Source: Nitrospirillum pindoramense (GTDB lineage Bacteria; Pseudomonadota; Alphaproteobacteria; Azospirillales; Azospirillaceae). Taken from it: 64,000 nt of DNA. The notes under the pieces were generated by a model. It ran no database searches, was not told the origin of the DNA, and saw only the letters and a list, made by a program, of their open reading frames with translations. Location: assembly GCF_007827955.1 (NCBI RefSeq), contig NZ_VITR01000004.1, positions 385,099 through 449,098 of the forward strand. Reading direction: 5' to 3'. Shown here one piece after another: positions 18,146 to 27,451 of the stretch. The translations under genes and the position numbers were made by a program. Every line of letters starts with the position of its first letter. Positions within the stretch are counted from its first letter, which is position 1.

Positions 18146-18174
18146 CGCAGGTTCAAATCCCGGGCCCGCAACCA
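18146..18174 (+). other. Initiator tRNA-Met 3'-end fragment (possible attachment-site scar)
   Basis: Twenty-nine bases match, with about three mismatches, the T-arm (GCAGG TTCAAAT) and acceptor end (CCCGCAACCA) of alphaproteobacterial tRNA-fMet as recalled. The mismatches break two T-stem pairs, and no anticodon arm lies upstream, so this is not a functional tRNA. It is read as a degenerate attachment-site remnant. Confidence 0.45.
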
Positions 18175-18410
18175 TCTTAACTTGCTGTTTCGCGCGGCGG
18201 CATAAGACCCCGTCTGATTGGGGTGTTGAGGTGAAGCTGCTCCTGACCGCTGCGCCTACCTGATACGTGGCATCTCCCTTGGGCCACGCGCTTCTCTTGG
18301 CAGTCGACGCGGGGGCCGCCGCAGCATGGGCCCAGGGCGGTGAAGCGTCTCAATCGGGCCATGACCTTACATAATGCCTGACCCGACATTAATGGACTTC
18401 AGAGGGACTC

Positions 18411-19481
18411 TCAGGTAGGCCAAACCAATTCGAAGACCGTTCCCCCGGTGCCGGATGCGCGGCACATCGCGTCACCCCCGTGCGCCCGTGCCAGCGCCTT
18501 AACCACGGCCAAGCCCAAGCCGCTGCCCCGACCGGATCCGTCGCCCTGGCCGCTATGGAATGCCTCGAACACGCGCTCGATCAATCCAACGGGAATACCT
18601 GGCCCGGTGTCCTCGACCTCGAGGTGAGCCATGCCGGCGCTTTCGAACAAGCGAATGCGTAACGGGCCAGGGGAGGCGTGGTGGACAGCGTTGTCCAGCA
18701 ACGCAAGTAAAGCCTGCCGCATCCGCACCGGATCGCAGATCGCTTCGAATTCGCCCAGCTCCAGGGAAAGCGTGAAACCCGCGGCGCGCAAGGTCGGTTC
18801 AAAGGCGTTCACCGTGGACCGGATCTCGGCGGCAAGGTCACACTGCTCCAACTGAAGCGCCAGGCGACCACTTTCGTCCAGGCTGAGCAGGCGGAGATCT
18901 TCGACCAGCCGGGACAGTCCCTCCACTTGGCTCAGCAGCCCCAACGCCAACTGAGGGCTCGGCTGAAACACCCCCTCCGCCAGCCCCTGAAGTCGACCAC
19001 GCAGCACCGTCACGGGGGTTCGCAGTTCATGGGCAATCGCGGCATTCCAGAACGCGCGGTCTCGCGCCATGCGCTCCAGACGTTCGGCCAGGTTGTTGAA
19101 ATCGGAGACGAGACGCGTCGCCTCCCCCATCGAATGCTCGTCTGCGATGGCGCGGGCGGAAAGGTCGCCTTCAGCCACCAGCCGCAGATTATCGGCGACG
19201 GAATTGAGCGGTGCCAGAATCCGCCGGGCCAGCCTGACAGCGACACCCGTCGCCAGCACCAGCGCCGCGAGCATCGTCATGGCCATCCAGGTGAGTTCCG
19301 CCGGGGCGGGGACGAGGCCGTCGGAAATGCTCGTCGGGGAGTAGGTCATGAAGATGGCGTAGAACACATACGATCCGCAGATCGCCAGCAAGACCACACT
19401 AAACGCCAAGACCATCATCGACAGGACGATCTGTCGGCGCAGGCCGGACCCCTTTTGTCGCCGCTCGGCCATCGGCGTCAC
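18411..19481 (-). CDS. Sensor histidine kinase (BaeS/AdeS-like)
   Basis: Membrane histidine kinase of 356 residues with two transmembrane helices (about 18-43 and 63-84) and a short periplasmic loop. A HAMP linker (86-140), an H-box with H151 (AIAHELRTPV), an N-box LLDNAVHHA, G1 DTGPGI and G2 GRGSGLGLAVV follow. The GTG start overlaps the response-regulator stop (GTGA); an ATG three codons in is an alternative. Its partner regulator is strikingly AdeR-like and an RND pump is divergently encoded, so it probably senses drug or envelope stress and controls that pump. Confidence 0.92.
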   Translation of the reverse strand: MTPMAERRQKGSGLRRQIVLSMMVLAFSVVLLAICGSYVFYAIFMTYSPTSISDGLVPAPAELTWMAMTMLAALVLATGVAVRLARRILAPLNSVADNLRLVAEGDLSARAIADEHSMGEATRLVSDFNNLAERLERMARDRAFWNAAIAHELRTPVTVLRGRLQGLAEGVFQPSPQLALGLLSQVEGLSRLVEDLRLLSLDESGRLALQLEQCDLAAEIRSTVNAFEPTLRAAGFTLSLELGEFEAICDPVRMRQALLALLDNAVHHASPGPLRIRLFESAGMAHLEVEDTGPGIPVGLIERVFEAFHSGQGDGSGRGSGLGLAVVKALARAHGGDAMCRASGTGGTVFELVWPT

Positions 19482-20227
19482 ACGCCTCCCAAACGGTAGC
19501 CGACGCCTCGCACGTTCGCAGGCACCCCCATCACCCCATGCGCTTCCAGCTTCTTGCGCAACTTGCTCAAGTGGCTGTCGATCGTGCGCTCCAGCGCCTC
19601 GCCTTCCGGTAGGCAGGATTCCAAGAGCTGGCCCCGGCTGAACACGCGTTTCGGTGTTCGGGCCAGATGGGCTAGCAGACGGAATTCGGTAAGCGTCAGG
19701 TCGAGCGCCTTTTCACGCCCGTCCTTGCCTTCGACCGCCGCCTGATGGCCTTCCAGATCGATCGTCAGGGCGCCGAAGCGGAGGACGCGGCGCGAGGCGG
19801 CCCAGCCCTCGCCGCTCGTCCGTCGCAGCACCGCTTTGACCCGCGCCACGACTTCCGCGGGATTGAAGGGCTTCACGACATAGTCGTCGGCGCCGATCCG
19901 CAGGCCCATCAGCTTGTCGATGTCCTGATCCAGCGCCGTCAGCATGATCACGGGGGTATCGCCACGATGGCGAACCTCGGTCAGCACCTGCCAGCCATCC
20001 AGGCGCGGCATCTGCACATCCAGAATCAGCAGATCGGGATTCAGCGACAGGTGAAGGTCCAACGCCCGCCGCCCATCCTCCGCCCGGACGACGCGGGTCC
20101 CCGCCCGCTCCAGATAGGTGGTCAGGATGTCAGCGATGTCGGGATCGTCCTCGGCAACCAGAACCAGGGCTTGCTCTTCCACCGTAGGGGTCCGTTCTTT
20201 TTTGGGGCCTCCATCATATCTCCACAT
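19478..20227 (-). CDS. OmpR-family response regulator (AdeR/BaeR-like)
   Basis: Response regulator of about 249 residues. The receiver domain has the acidic pair EDD, phospho-acceptor D70 (LLILDVQMP) and conserved Lys in DYVVKPFNP; the C-terminal winged helix ends RGVGYRLGGV. The stretches VIMLTALDQDIDK, RIGADDYVVKPFNP and the DSHLSKLRKKLE segment closely resemble Acinetobacter AdeR as recalled. The start is uncertain: ATG at 20227 is used, a GTG at 20182 sits closer to the receiver, and the open frame extends to 20260. It is divergent from the RND adaptor gene at 20320, the arrangement of adeRS-adeABC, and probably regulates it. Confidence 0.9.
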   Translation of the reverse strand: MWRYDGGPKKERTPTVEEQALVLVAEDDPDIADILTTYLERAGTRVVRAEDGRRALDLHLSLNPDLLILDVQMPRLDGWQVLTEVRHRGDTPVIMLTALDQDIDKLMGLRIGADDYVVKPFNPAEVVARVKAVLRRTSGEGWAASRRVLRFGALTIDLEGHQAAVEGKDGREKALDLTLTEFRLLAHLARTPKRVFSRGQLLESCLPEGEALERTIDSHLSKLRKKLEAHGVMGVPANVRGVGYRLGGV

Positions 20228-20319
20228 ACCCGCCGCCCAAACGCAACCGTCGTCCACCATCTACGGCGTCGGGTGGCCGGCACCGAACGCCGCGCCAAAG
20301 ACTGCGGGCTGGCGGAGCG
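20228..20319. promoter_or_regulatory. Divergent promoter region between the AdeRS-like and RND efflux genes
   Basis: About 90 bases separate the response-regulator start from the RND adaptor start on opposite strands, so both promoters and any regulator site must lie here. I see no clear repeat. GGCGGAG just before 20320 is the adaptor's ribosome-binding site. Confidence 0.5.
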
Positions 20320-21366
20320 ATGAAACGGAAGGTCCTATTCTTGGTGGCGGTGTTGGGCGCGGGGGCGTACGCGGCGTTCTCGTTTTCAAGCGATGAGCCG
20401 AAGCAGGCGGGCCAGGGCAAACCGGGCGACACCTTGAGGGTCACGGTCACAAATCCCACCGAACAACGGGTGATCGAGCGTGTCGGCGTGACCGGCACGC
20501 TGGTTCCACGCGAGGAGGTCACGGTGGTCGCCGAGGTCGCCAACGCCCGCATCCTCATCGTGTCGGCGGAGGTGGGCGACCATGTCCGCAAGGGGGACAC
20601 GCTGGCCGTTCTCGACGCCGAAGGCGCCCGCTTGCAGATCGCACAGATGGAGGCGGAATACGCCAAGGCCCGCGATGAGTTTTCCCGTGTGGACACGATC
20701 AAGGACACGGGGGCCGTCAGCACCGGGCTCGTCATCGAAAAGAAGAAGGCCGTGGACGCGATCAAGGCCCGACTGGAGGAGGCTCGGCTAGCCGTGCGGC
20801 GCACCGCCGTCACCGCCCCTGAGGGCGGCATCGTGTTCGAACGGCGCGCCACCATCGGCGGGCTGGCGAACACCAGCGAGGTGCTGTTCCGCATCGCCCG
20901 CCATGGCGAGATCGAAGCGGAATTACGTGTTCCCGAAGGTTCCGCGAGCCGTGTGCCGCCGGCAGCGGCCGTCAGCCTGTCGATTTCGGGACAGGCGGTC
21001 CCGTCTTTGGGAACCGTGCGCCTGGTGTCGCCGCGCATCGACGCGTCAGACCGTTCCGCCCCGGTCCGCGTGGCGATCCCCGCCAACGACGGGCTGAAGG
21101 TCGGCGCTTATGTCCACGCCGACATCGCGTTGACCACCGTCACCGCCCTGGCCGTGCCCGGCACCGCCATCCAGCGGGATGGTGGCGGGGCGTTCGTGTG
21201 GGCGGTCGAGGCTGAGGGGCGGATCGTCCGCCACGCCGTCACCCCTCTTCTACAACAGGATGACGTGACCCTCGTCACGGGCGTCACGTCAGACCTGCGC
21301 GTCGTCGCCCGGGCCGGATCGCTGGTCCGGTCCGGCGATGCCGTGAAGATTGTGGAGGCGCGCTGA
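20320..21366 (+). CDS. RND periplasmic adaptor (AdeA/MexA-like)
   Basis: Membrane-fusion protein of 348 residues with an N-terminal signal/anchor (VLFLVAVLGAGAYAAF), a first lipoyl half (TLVPREEVTVVAEVANARILIV), a helical hairpin (about 110-160, rich in Glu/Lys/Arg), a second lipoyl half (TAVTAPEGGIVFERRATIG), a beta-barrel and a C-terminal domain. No lipobox is evident. It is the first gene of an adaptor-pump-channel operon; only two bases separate its stop from the pump ATG. It lies divergent from the AdeRS-like pair, which probably activates it. Confidence 0.92.
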   Translation: MKRKVLFLVAVLGAGAYAAFSFSSDEPKQAGQGKPGDTLRVTVTNPTEQRVIERVGVTGTLVPREEVTVVAEVANARILIVSAEVGDHVRKGDTLAVLDAEGARLQIAQMEAEYAKARDEFSRVDTIKDTGAVSTGLVIEKKKAVDAIKARLEEARLAVRRTAVTAPEGGIVFERRATIGGLANTSEVLFRIARHGEIEAELRVPEGSASRVPPAAAVSLSISGQAVPSLGTVRLVSPRIDASDRSAPVRVAIPANDGLKVGAYVHADIALTTVTALAVPGTAIQRDGGGAFVWAVEAEGRIVRHAVTPLLQQDDVTLVTGVTSDLRVVARAGSLVRSGDAVKIVEAR

Positions 21367-21368
21367 TC

Positions 21369-24300
21369 ATGTCGATGCCTGTGTCGACCTGGGCCATTCG
21401 CAATCCTATCCCACCCATTATCCTGTTTCTGGCCCTGACCATCGCGGGGTTAGTCGCGTTCTTCCAGATTCCCGTCAACGGTATGCCCAGCGTCATTGTC
21501 CCGGCGGTGAGCGTCACCATCAGCCAGCCCGGCGCATCGCCGAGCGAGATGGAAACCCAGATCACCCGGCGCGTCGAAGGCGCCCTGGCCGGGCTGCACG
21601 GGGTGAAGCACATCACCTCGACGGTTTCGGAGGGCGTGTCGCAGACAACCGTCGAGTTCCACCTGGGTACCGATTTCGACCGCGCGACCAATGACGCGCG
21701 GGACGCCGTCGCTGGCATTCGTGACCAGTTGCCGCGCGCAGTTCAAGAACCCCAGGTGCGGCGCGAGGATGCAGAGGGCGGTGCGCTGCTCATCTTCAGC
21801 GCCCATGCCCCTGAAATGCGGGCGGAAGAGCTGACGTGGTTCATCGACGATACCGTGACCCGTCAGCTTTTGTCGGTTCCGGGTGTGGCGAAAGTGGCGC
21901 GGCGTGGCGGCGTCACGCACGAAATCACCGTCACCCTTGATCCGCTGCGATTGTCCGCCTTCGGCGTCACCGCCGCCGACATCAGCCGGCAACTGGCCCA
22001 GACCAGCGCCGACTTCCCGGGCGGGCGCCTGGTCCAGGCGGGCACGGAATACAGTCTGCGGGCACTGGGCGGGACACCGTCGGTGGCGGCGCTGCGCGAC
22101 ACCTGGATTGGGCTCGGCGCCAGTCGCGGCGTCCGCCTGGGCGACATCGCCGACGTGACCGATGGTGGGGCGGAGGCGCGCTCGATCACGACGATCGATG
22201 GCAAGCCGGCCGTCACCTTCTCCGTGCAGCGGGCCAAGGGAGCCAGTGAGATCACCACCGGCGCCGCGATCAAGGCGGCGATCGCGGAGATGCACGCGGC
22301 CAACCCCACCGTCACTTTCATGGAACTCTTCTCCCTCGTCGACTTCACCAAGACCAGCTACGATTCGACAATATCGAGCTTCGTCGAAGGCGCGGTGCTG
22401 ACGATCTTGACCGTCTTCCTGTTCCTGCGCGACGGACGGGCGACGGCGCTGGCGGCGTTGACCATCCCGCTGTCGATCATCCCGACCTTCCTGGTCATCC
22501 ATCTGCTGGGATTCTCACTGAACTTCGTAAGCCTGATGGCGATTTCGCTCGTAACCGGCGTGCTCGTCGACGACGCCATCGTCGAGATTGAGAACATCCA
22601 CCGCCATATGGCGACGGCGAAAAAGCCCTATGACGCGGCCATGATCGCAGCTGATGAAATCGGGCTGGCTGTGGTGGCGACAACGGCGGTGATTTGCGCC
22701 GTGTTCCTGCCCGTCAGCTTCATGGGCGGCACCTCCGGCCAGTTCTTCGCCCAGTTCGGCGTGACGGTGGCTGTCGCCGCGTTCTTCTCTCTCGTGGTGG
22801 CGCGGCTGCTGACACCGCTGATCGCCGCCTATGTCCTGAAGGCCCCGGCCCACACGGGCGAGCCCGCGGGTGTGTGGACCTGCCGCTATCGCCGGTTGGT
22901 CGAATGGACGCTGGACAACCGCGCCAAGACCCTGGGGGTCGCCGGATTCAGCCTGGCGCTATCGTTCGCGCTGCTGCCGCACCTGTCGACCGGTTATCTG
23001 CCTTATGAGGACTATTCGCAATCCAGCCTGACCATTGAACTGCCACGCGGCTCCACGCTGGCGCAAACCGACGCGGTCGCACAGCGCGTTGCGGGCACCC
23101 TGAAGAACCACCCCGAGGTTCTGTACGTCCTGACCAACTCCGGCGGCGATTCCGGTGTGAACGTGGCCACCGTCGACATCAAGCTGGTGCCACCGAAGGC
23201 GCGCGACATCAGCCAGCGCGACTTCGAAAGCCGGGTTCTTCCGGATCTGGCGGCCGAGCCCGACGCGCGCGTCAAGTTCTCCAACTCCGCCGGTGCGAAG
23301 GACATCAGCATCGCGCTCACCAGCGAGAACGTGGCGGTGTTGGAGGCGGCGGCCGTTGGCATCGAGCGCGACATGCGCGGCATCGCCGGGATCACCTCCG
23401 TAGGCAGCACGATGCCTGCGGCGCAGCCGGAGATCCTGATCATTCCCGACCTCGCCAAGGCGGCGCAGCTCGGCGTCACCGTTCAGGCGCTCAGCGACGC
23501 GGTGACCATCGCCACCATCGGTGACATCGACAGCAATCTCGCCAAACTCAACCGTGACGGACGCCGCTTGTCCATCCGGTCGCGTCTGGCCGCCGCCCCG
23601 GTGACGTCGCTCGACACCATACGGGAGCTGCGCATTCCGACCGTATCGGGCGGTTCCGTAGCGCTTGCCGCCGTGGCCGACATCCGGCTCGGGTCTGGTC
23701 CGGCGAGCATCGAGCGTTACGACCGCCGCCGCAAGATCGCGGTCGAGGCGAACCTCGATGGTCTTCCCCTGGGCGACGCCATGGAAAAAATCCGGGATTT
23801 GCCGTCCATGCGCGCGCTGCCCAAGGAGATCGAGGTCCGGAACACTGGCGATGTGGAGGAAATGACCGACCTGTTTTCCCGCTTCCTGACCGCCATCGGG
23901 TCGGGACTGATGATGGTCTATGCGATCCAGGTTCTGCTCTACAAAGACTGGATCCAGCCGCTCACCCGCATGGCGGCGCTGCCGTTGTCCATCGGCGGCG
24001 CCTTCCTCGCCCTGCTGCTGACCGGAACCGATCTCAACATGCCGGCGGCCATTGGGATCCTGATGCTGATGGGGATCGCCGACAAGAACTCAATCCTGCT
24101 CGTCGATTACATGGTCGAGCGCATCCGGGCCGGCACCCCCCGGCGTGAAGCGATCGTCGATGCCTGCGCCGTCCGCGCCCGGCCGATCATCATGACGTCT
24201 CTGGCCATGCTGGCGGGCATGGCGCCCATCGCCCTGGGCCTGGGCCTCGACACCGCGTTCCGCGCCCCAATGGCGATCGCGGTGATCGGTGGCCTGATCT

Positions 24301-24398
24301 CGTCCACCGCGCTGAGCCTGGTTTTTGTGCCTGTGCTGTTCGACTACGTGCGCGATTTCCAGGACTGGCTGGCGCCCCGGCTCCAGCGGCTGCTCTGA
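21369..24398 (+). CDS. HAE1-type RND multidrug efflux pump
   Basis: Inner-membrane proton/substrate antiporter of 1009 residues, close to the usual 1020-1050. It opens VSTWAIRNPIPPIILFLAL (first helix) and has the pore-domain motif VSVTISQPGASPSEMETQI. The proton-relay aspartates of helix 4 are visible in GVLVDDAIVEIENIHRHM, and the second half repeats the pattern with MGIADKNSILLVDYMVERI. No heavy-metal motif is seen, so hydrophobic drugs or solvents are likely substrates. It is downstream-coupled to its adaptor and 50 bases upstream of the outer-membrane factor. Confidence 0.95.
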   Translation: MSMPVSTWAIRNPIPPIILFLALTIAGLVAFFQIPVNGMPSVIVPAVSVTISQPGASPSEMETQITRRVEGALAGLHGVKHITSTVSEGVSQTTVEFHLGTDFDRATNDARDAVAGIRDQLPRAVQEPQVRREDAEGGALLIFSAHAPEMRAEELTWFIDDTVTRQLLSVPGVAKVARRGGVTHEITVTLDPLRLSAFGVTAADISRQLAQTSADFPGGRLVQAGTEYSLRALGGTPSVAALRDTWIGLGASRGVRLGDIADVTDGGAEARSITTIDGKPAVTFSVQRAKGASEITTGAAIKAAIAEMHAANPTVTFMELFSLVDFTKTSYDSTISSFVEGAVLTILTVFLFLRDGRATALAALTIPLSIIPTFLVIHLLGFSLNFVSLMAISLVTGVLVDDAIVEIENIHRHMATAKKPYDAAMIAADEIGLAVVATTAVICAVFLPVSFMGGTSGQFFAQFGVTVAVAAFFSLVVARLLTPLIAAYVLKAPAHTGEPAGVWTCRYRRLVEWTLDNRAKTLGVAGFSLALSFALLPHLSTGYLPYEDYSQSSLTIELPRGSTLAQTDAVAQRVAGTLKNHPEVLYVLTNSGGDSGVNVATVDIKLVPPKARDISQRDFESRVLPDLAAEPDARVKFSNSAGAKDISIALTSENVAVLEAAAVGIERDMRGIAGITSVGSTMPAAQPEILIIPDLAKAAQLGVTVQALSDAVTIATIGDIDSNLAKLNRDGRRLSIRSRLAAAPVTSLDTIRELRIPTVSGGSVALAAVADIRLGSGPASIERYDRRRKIAVEANLDGLPLGDAMEKIRDLPSMRALPKEIEVRNTGDVEEMTDLFSRFLTAIGSGLMMVYAIQVLLYKDWIQPLTRMAALPLSIGGAFLALLLTGTDLNMPAAIGILMLMGIADKNSILLVDYMVERIRAGTPRREAIVDACAVRARPIIMTSLAMLAGMAPIALGLGLDTAFRAPMAIAVIGGLISSTALSLVFVPVLFDYVRDFQDWLAPRLQRLL

Positions 24399-24448
24399 CC
24401 CCGTTTCCCCAGACGCACTCCTGTTTCCCAGGGGCAAGGAACGAACCC

Positions 24449-25858
24449 ATGCGTTTCTTCATCCTCTTCGCGCTCACGCTGACGGTGTCGGCGTGCTCCT
24501 TGGTGCCACCACACCAAACGCCGGAGCCGCCCATTCCCGCTGTCTTTCCCAACCACCAAGCGGCACCGCCGGGTGCCAGCGCGGCTGGACTGGGTCGAGC
24601 CGAGGTGTTCCGCGATCCGCGCTTGCTCCGCATCATCGATGTGGCGTTCGCCAACAACCGCGACCTGCGGCTGGCGATGCTCAACGTCGAAGCCGCCCGC
24701 GCGCAAAGCCGGACACAGACAGCAAGCACGTGGCCCGGTGTCGATGCACAAGCGACGTATAGCCACGAGCGGATGGCGGGGCTTGGCGAGCGGCAACCCG
24801 CGACCACTGATCAGCATGGCGCGTCCATCGGTATCACCGCCTTCGAACTCGACCTGTTCGGTCGGATGCACGCCTTGTCAGATGCCGCGTTCAGCCGTTA
24901 CCTCGCCAGCGCCGAGGGGTTCCAGGCGGCACACGTCACCCTGACCGGGGCCGTCGCCGACGCCTACTTCGCCGAGCGGCTGGCGGTCGAGCAGCGGGCA
25001 CTCGCGGACCAGATGCTGGCGGATTGGCGTCGGTCGCTGGAGCTTTCGCGCATTCTCCAGCAAAGCGGGCGGGGCGGGACCGTGGATGTGGTCCGGGCCG
25101 AAGCCCAGGTGGCGTCGGCGGAGGCCGATCTGCACGCGCGGGAACGGGCTGCCGCGCAAGCCGACAACGCGCTTCGGCTGGTGGTTGGGGTCGAGGTGCC
25201 AGCGGATCTGCCGCCGCCGCTGGCGCTGGATCTCGATCCGGTGGTGACGCGTTTGCCGGCCGGCCTTCCTTCCGACCTGCTGCTCAACCGTCCAGACATC
25301 CGCCAGGCCGAACGAACCCTAGCCGCCGCCAACGCCGACGTGGGCGCGGCCCGCGCCGCGTTCTTCCCCCGGCTGTCGCTGACCGCCACGTTTGGCTTCG
25401 CCTCGCCATCGCTGGCGGCCCTGTTCAACGGTGAGCACAACGGCTGGAACTTCTCGCCCCGCGCCATCCTGCCCATCATCGATGGCGGCAAACTGAACGC
25501 CGACCTGGACCTGGCGAAGGTTCGCAAAAACGAAGCGGTGGCCCAGTACGAGAAGGCGATCCAGACGGCGTTCCGGGAGGTCGCGGATGGCCTGGCGGGA
25601 AGCGCCACCTTCAGCGCCCAGATCAAGGCCCAGACCCGCTCCGTGACGGAATCCGCCCACGCGGTGAGTCTGGCTGAGGCGCGCTACCGCGCCGGACTGG
25701 ACAGCAGCCTGGAACTGCTGGACGCGCAGCGCCAGCTTCAAATGGCACAGCAGGCGCTGCTGAGCCTGCGCCGCGAGGAGATCGCCAACGCCGTGGCGCT
25801 GTACAGGGCATTGGGAGGCGGGGCGGCGGACGAAATCCGGAGCGAGCCGCAACCATGA
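24449..25858 (+). CDS. NodT/OprM-family outer-membrane factor lipoprotein
   Basis: Outer-membrane channel of 469 residues completing the adaptor-pump-channel operon. The lipobox ends at C16 (LTVSAC), followed by SLVPPHQTPEPP. Two OEP repeats follow, with the family motifs LNRPDIRQAERTLAAANADVGAARAAFFP and ALYRALGGG at the C-terminus. AAGGAACGAACCC precedes the ATG. The gene ends 99 bases from a convergent aldehyde dehydrogenase, which marks the end of the efflux block. Confidence 0.92.
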   Translation: MRFFILFALTLTVSACSLVPPHQTPEPPIPAVFPNHQAAPPGASAAGLGRAEVFRDPRLLRIIDVAFANNRDLRLAMLNVEAARAQSRTQTASTWPGVDAQATYSHERMAGLGERQPATTDQHGASIGITAFELDLFGRMHALSDAAFSRYLASAEGFQAAHVTLTGAVADAYFAERLAVEQRALADQMLADWRRSLELSRILQQSGRGGTVDVVRAEAQVASAEADLHARERAAAQADNALRLVVGVEVPADLPPPLALDLDPVVTRLPAGLPSDLLLNRPDIRQAERTLAAANADVGAARAAFFPRLSLTATFGFASPSLAALFNGEHNGWNFSPRAILPIIDGGKLNADLDLAKVRKNEAVAQYEKAIQTAFREVADGLAGSATFSAQIKAQTRSVTESAHAVSLAEARYRAGLDSSLELLDAQRQLQMAQQALLSLRREEIANAVALYRALGGGAADEIRSEPQP

Positions 25859-25957
25859 CCCCGACCAAAACGCAGCGCCCACCGGAATAGGACAGGACGC
25901 TGCGACCAAGTCCCTGTGTGCAGCTTCCGAGGTTCCCCCGGTTAAAACGGCACAGTC

Positions 25958-27409
25958 CTATGAGCCCTCTAAACCACCCAAACACACGTATTTCATATCG
26001 AGGTAGTCATCAATCCCTTGGCGCCCCCCCTCCTTGCCAATTCCCGACTCCTTAAGGCCGCCAAAAGGCCCCTCAACGGTGGTGATCAGACCTTCATTGA
26101 CACCGACCATGCCGTATTTGAGCCGCTCCATGACACGGAAAGCTCGGGCAAGGTCGGCCGTGTAGAAATAGGCGGCCAAGCCGAACTCGGTATCATTGGC
26201 CCGCGCGATCGCCTCTTCTTCGGTTTCAAAGCGCGACACGGGCGCGATGGGCCCGAAAATCTCCTCCTTCATGCACAGCATGTCGGAGGTGGCGCCGGTG
26301 ATGACGGTGGGCTCGAAGAAGCTGCCGCCCAGCATATGACGCTTGCCGCCGGTGGCGATGCGCGCGCCATTGCCAACGGCGTCCTTGATCAAGGCCTCAA
26401 CCCGGTTCACCGCCTTGGCGTCGATAAGGGGGCCCTGCTGCGTCTGCGGATCCAAGCCGGAACCGACCTTTAGCTTCCCTGTCGCCGCCGCCAGCTTGTC
26501 AACGAACCGGTCGTAGACGCCCGACTGTACCAGGAAGCGATTGGTGCAAACGCACGTCTGCCCCGAATTCCGGTATTTCGACGTGATGGCTCCGTCCACG
26601 GCGCGATCAATATCGGCGTCGTCAAAGACGATGAAGGGCGCGTTGCCGCCCAATTCCATGGACACCTTCTTAACGGTGGCGGCGCATTTCGCCAGAAGGA
26701 CCTTCCCTATTTCCGTTGAGCCGGTGAAGGTCAGCTTGCGCACGATGGGGTTGAGGCAAAGCTCGTCGCCGATCTCGCCGGCATTGCCCGTCAGAATGTT
26801 TACCACGCCCTTGGGAAAGCCGGCCTCCTCGCACAGTGCCCCCCAGGCCAGTCCTGAATAGGGCGTCTGCGTCGCCGGCTTCGCAACGACCGTGCACCCC
26901 GCTGCAAGGGCGGGAGCGAGCTTGCGGGCAAGCATCGACGAAGGGAAATTCCAGGGCGTGATCGCCGCGACCACCCCGACCGGTTCCCGGGTGACAAGAA
27001 TGCGCCGGTCAGCCCAGGGGGATGGAACCATCTCGCCATATGTCCGCCGCGCTTCCTCGGCGAACCAAAGGACGTAGCCGGCGGATGCGCGGATTTCGCC
27101 CACCGCCTCGGCCAAAGGCTTTCCCTGTTCCAAGGTCAGCAGCTCAGCCAATGCCTGCTGGTTGCGCACGATCAGATCATGCAGCGTGCGCAGCAGCTGA
27201 GACCGCTCCAGCGCGGTCGTCCGGCGCCAGGTTTGAAACGCGGCATCCGCCGCGGCTATGGCCCGCCGCGTCTCCGCCTGGCCGGACCGGGGGACGACAC
27301 CGATGCGTGCCGACGTCGCGGGGTCGGTGACGTCTATCGTGGCGCCCGAATCCGCGTGCACCCACATACCGTCGATATAGTTCTGCTCACGCAGATAGCG
27401 ATTCACCAC
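25958..27409 (-). CDS. NAD(P)-dependent aldehyde dehydrogenase (GabD/succinate-semialdehyde type)
   Basis: Oxidises an aldehyde to the acid; 483 residues, standard for the superfamily. The cofactor region shows TPWNFPSSMLARK and FTGSTEIGK, the general base is E252 (MELGG) and the catalytic nucleophile is C286 (NSGQTCVCTN). The second cysteine two positions later is typical of GabD-type enzymes, and overall wording (KYGMVGVNEGLI, PFGGLKESGIGKEGG) fits succinate-semialdehyde dehydrogenases. It lies 42 bases after cytochrome b561 as the last gene of a long minus-strand catabolic operon, so it may act on a semialdehyde made by the upstream aminotransferase. Confidence 0.93.
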   Translation of the reverse strand: MVNRYLREQNYIDGMWVHADSGATIDVTDPATSARIGVVPRSGQAETRRAIAAADAAFQTWRRTTALERSQLLRTLHDLIVRNQQALAELLTLEQGKPLAEAVGEIRASAGYVLWFAEEARRTYGEMVPSPWADRRILVTREPVGVVAAITPWNFPSSMLARKLAPALAAGCTVVAKPATQTPYSGLAWGALCEEAGFPKGVVNILTGNAGEIGDELCLNPIVRKLTFTGSTEIGKVLLAKCAATVKKVSMELGGNAPFIVFDDADIDRAVDGAITSKYRNSGQTCVCTNRFLVQSGVYDRFVDKLAAATGKLKVGSGLDPQTQQGPLIDAKAVNRVEALIKDAVGNGARIATGGKRHMLGGSFFEPTVITGATSDMLCMKEEIFGPIAPVSRFETEEEAIARANDTEFGLAAYFYTADLARAFRVMERLKYGMVGVNEGLITTVEGPFGGLKESGIGKEGGRQGIDDYLDMKYVCLGGLEGS

Positions 27410-27451
27410 GGCACATCTCCAGCCATTTCTTTAATGCAGAACCCAATGCCA

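Larger units (their letters stand above)
17368..18410. other. 1-kb gene-free stretch with two tRNA 3'-end remnants
   Basis: No credible gene is visible between the LysR gene and the histidine kinase. Open frames here are short, mutually overlapping and without recognisable domains. The notable contents are a tRNA-Phe-like 3' end on the minus strand (17981-18003) and an initiator-tRNA-Met-like 3' end on the plus strand (18146-18174), each without the rest of a tRNA. The stretch separates two functionally unrelated blocks and looks like an island junction. Confidence 0.6.

Noticed and set aside
17981-18176. Functional tRNA genes
   Set aside because: Only the 3' arms are present; no anticodon or D arms could be found upstream of either fragment.
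18177-18389. 70-codon minus-strand ORF next to the tRNA-fMet-like fragment
   Set aside because: No domain and no ribosome-binding site, with many Arg/Gly/Pro codons typical of out-of-frame GC-rich DNA.
25871-25904. CGCAGCG/CGCTGCG inverted repeat between convergent genes as a terminator
   Set aside because: A 20-base loop and no T-run make a functional hairpin unlikely.
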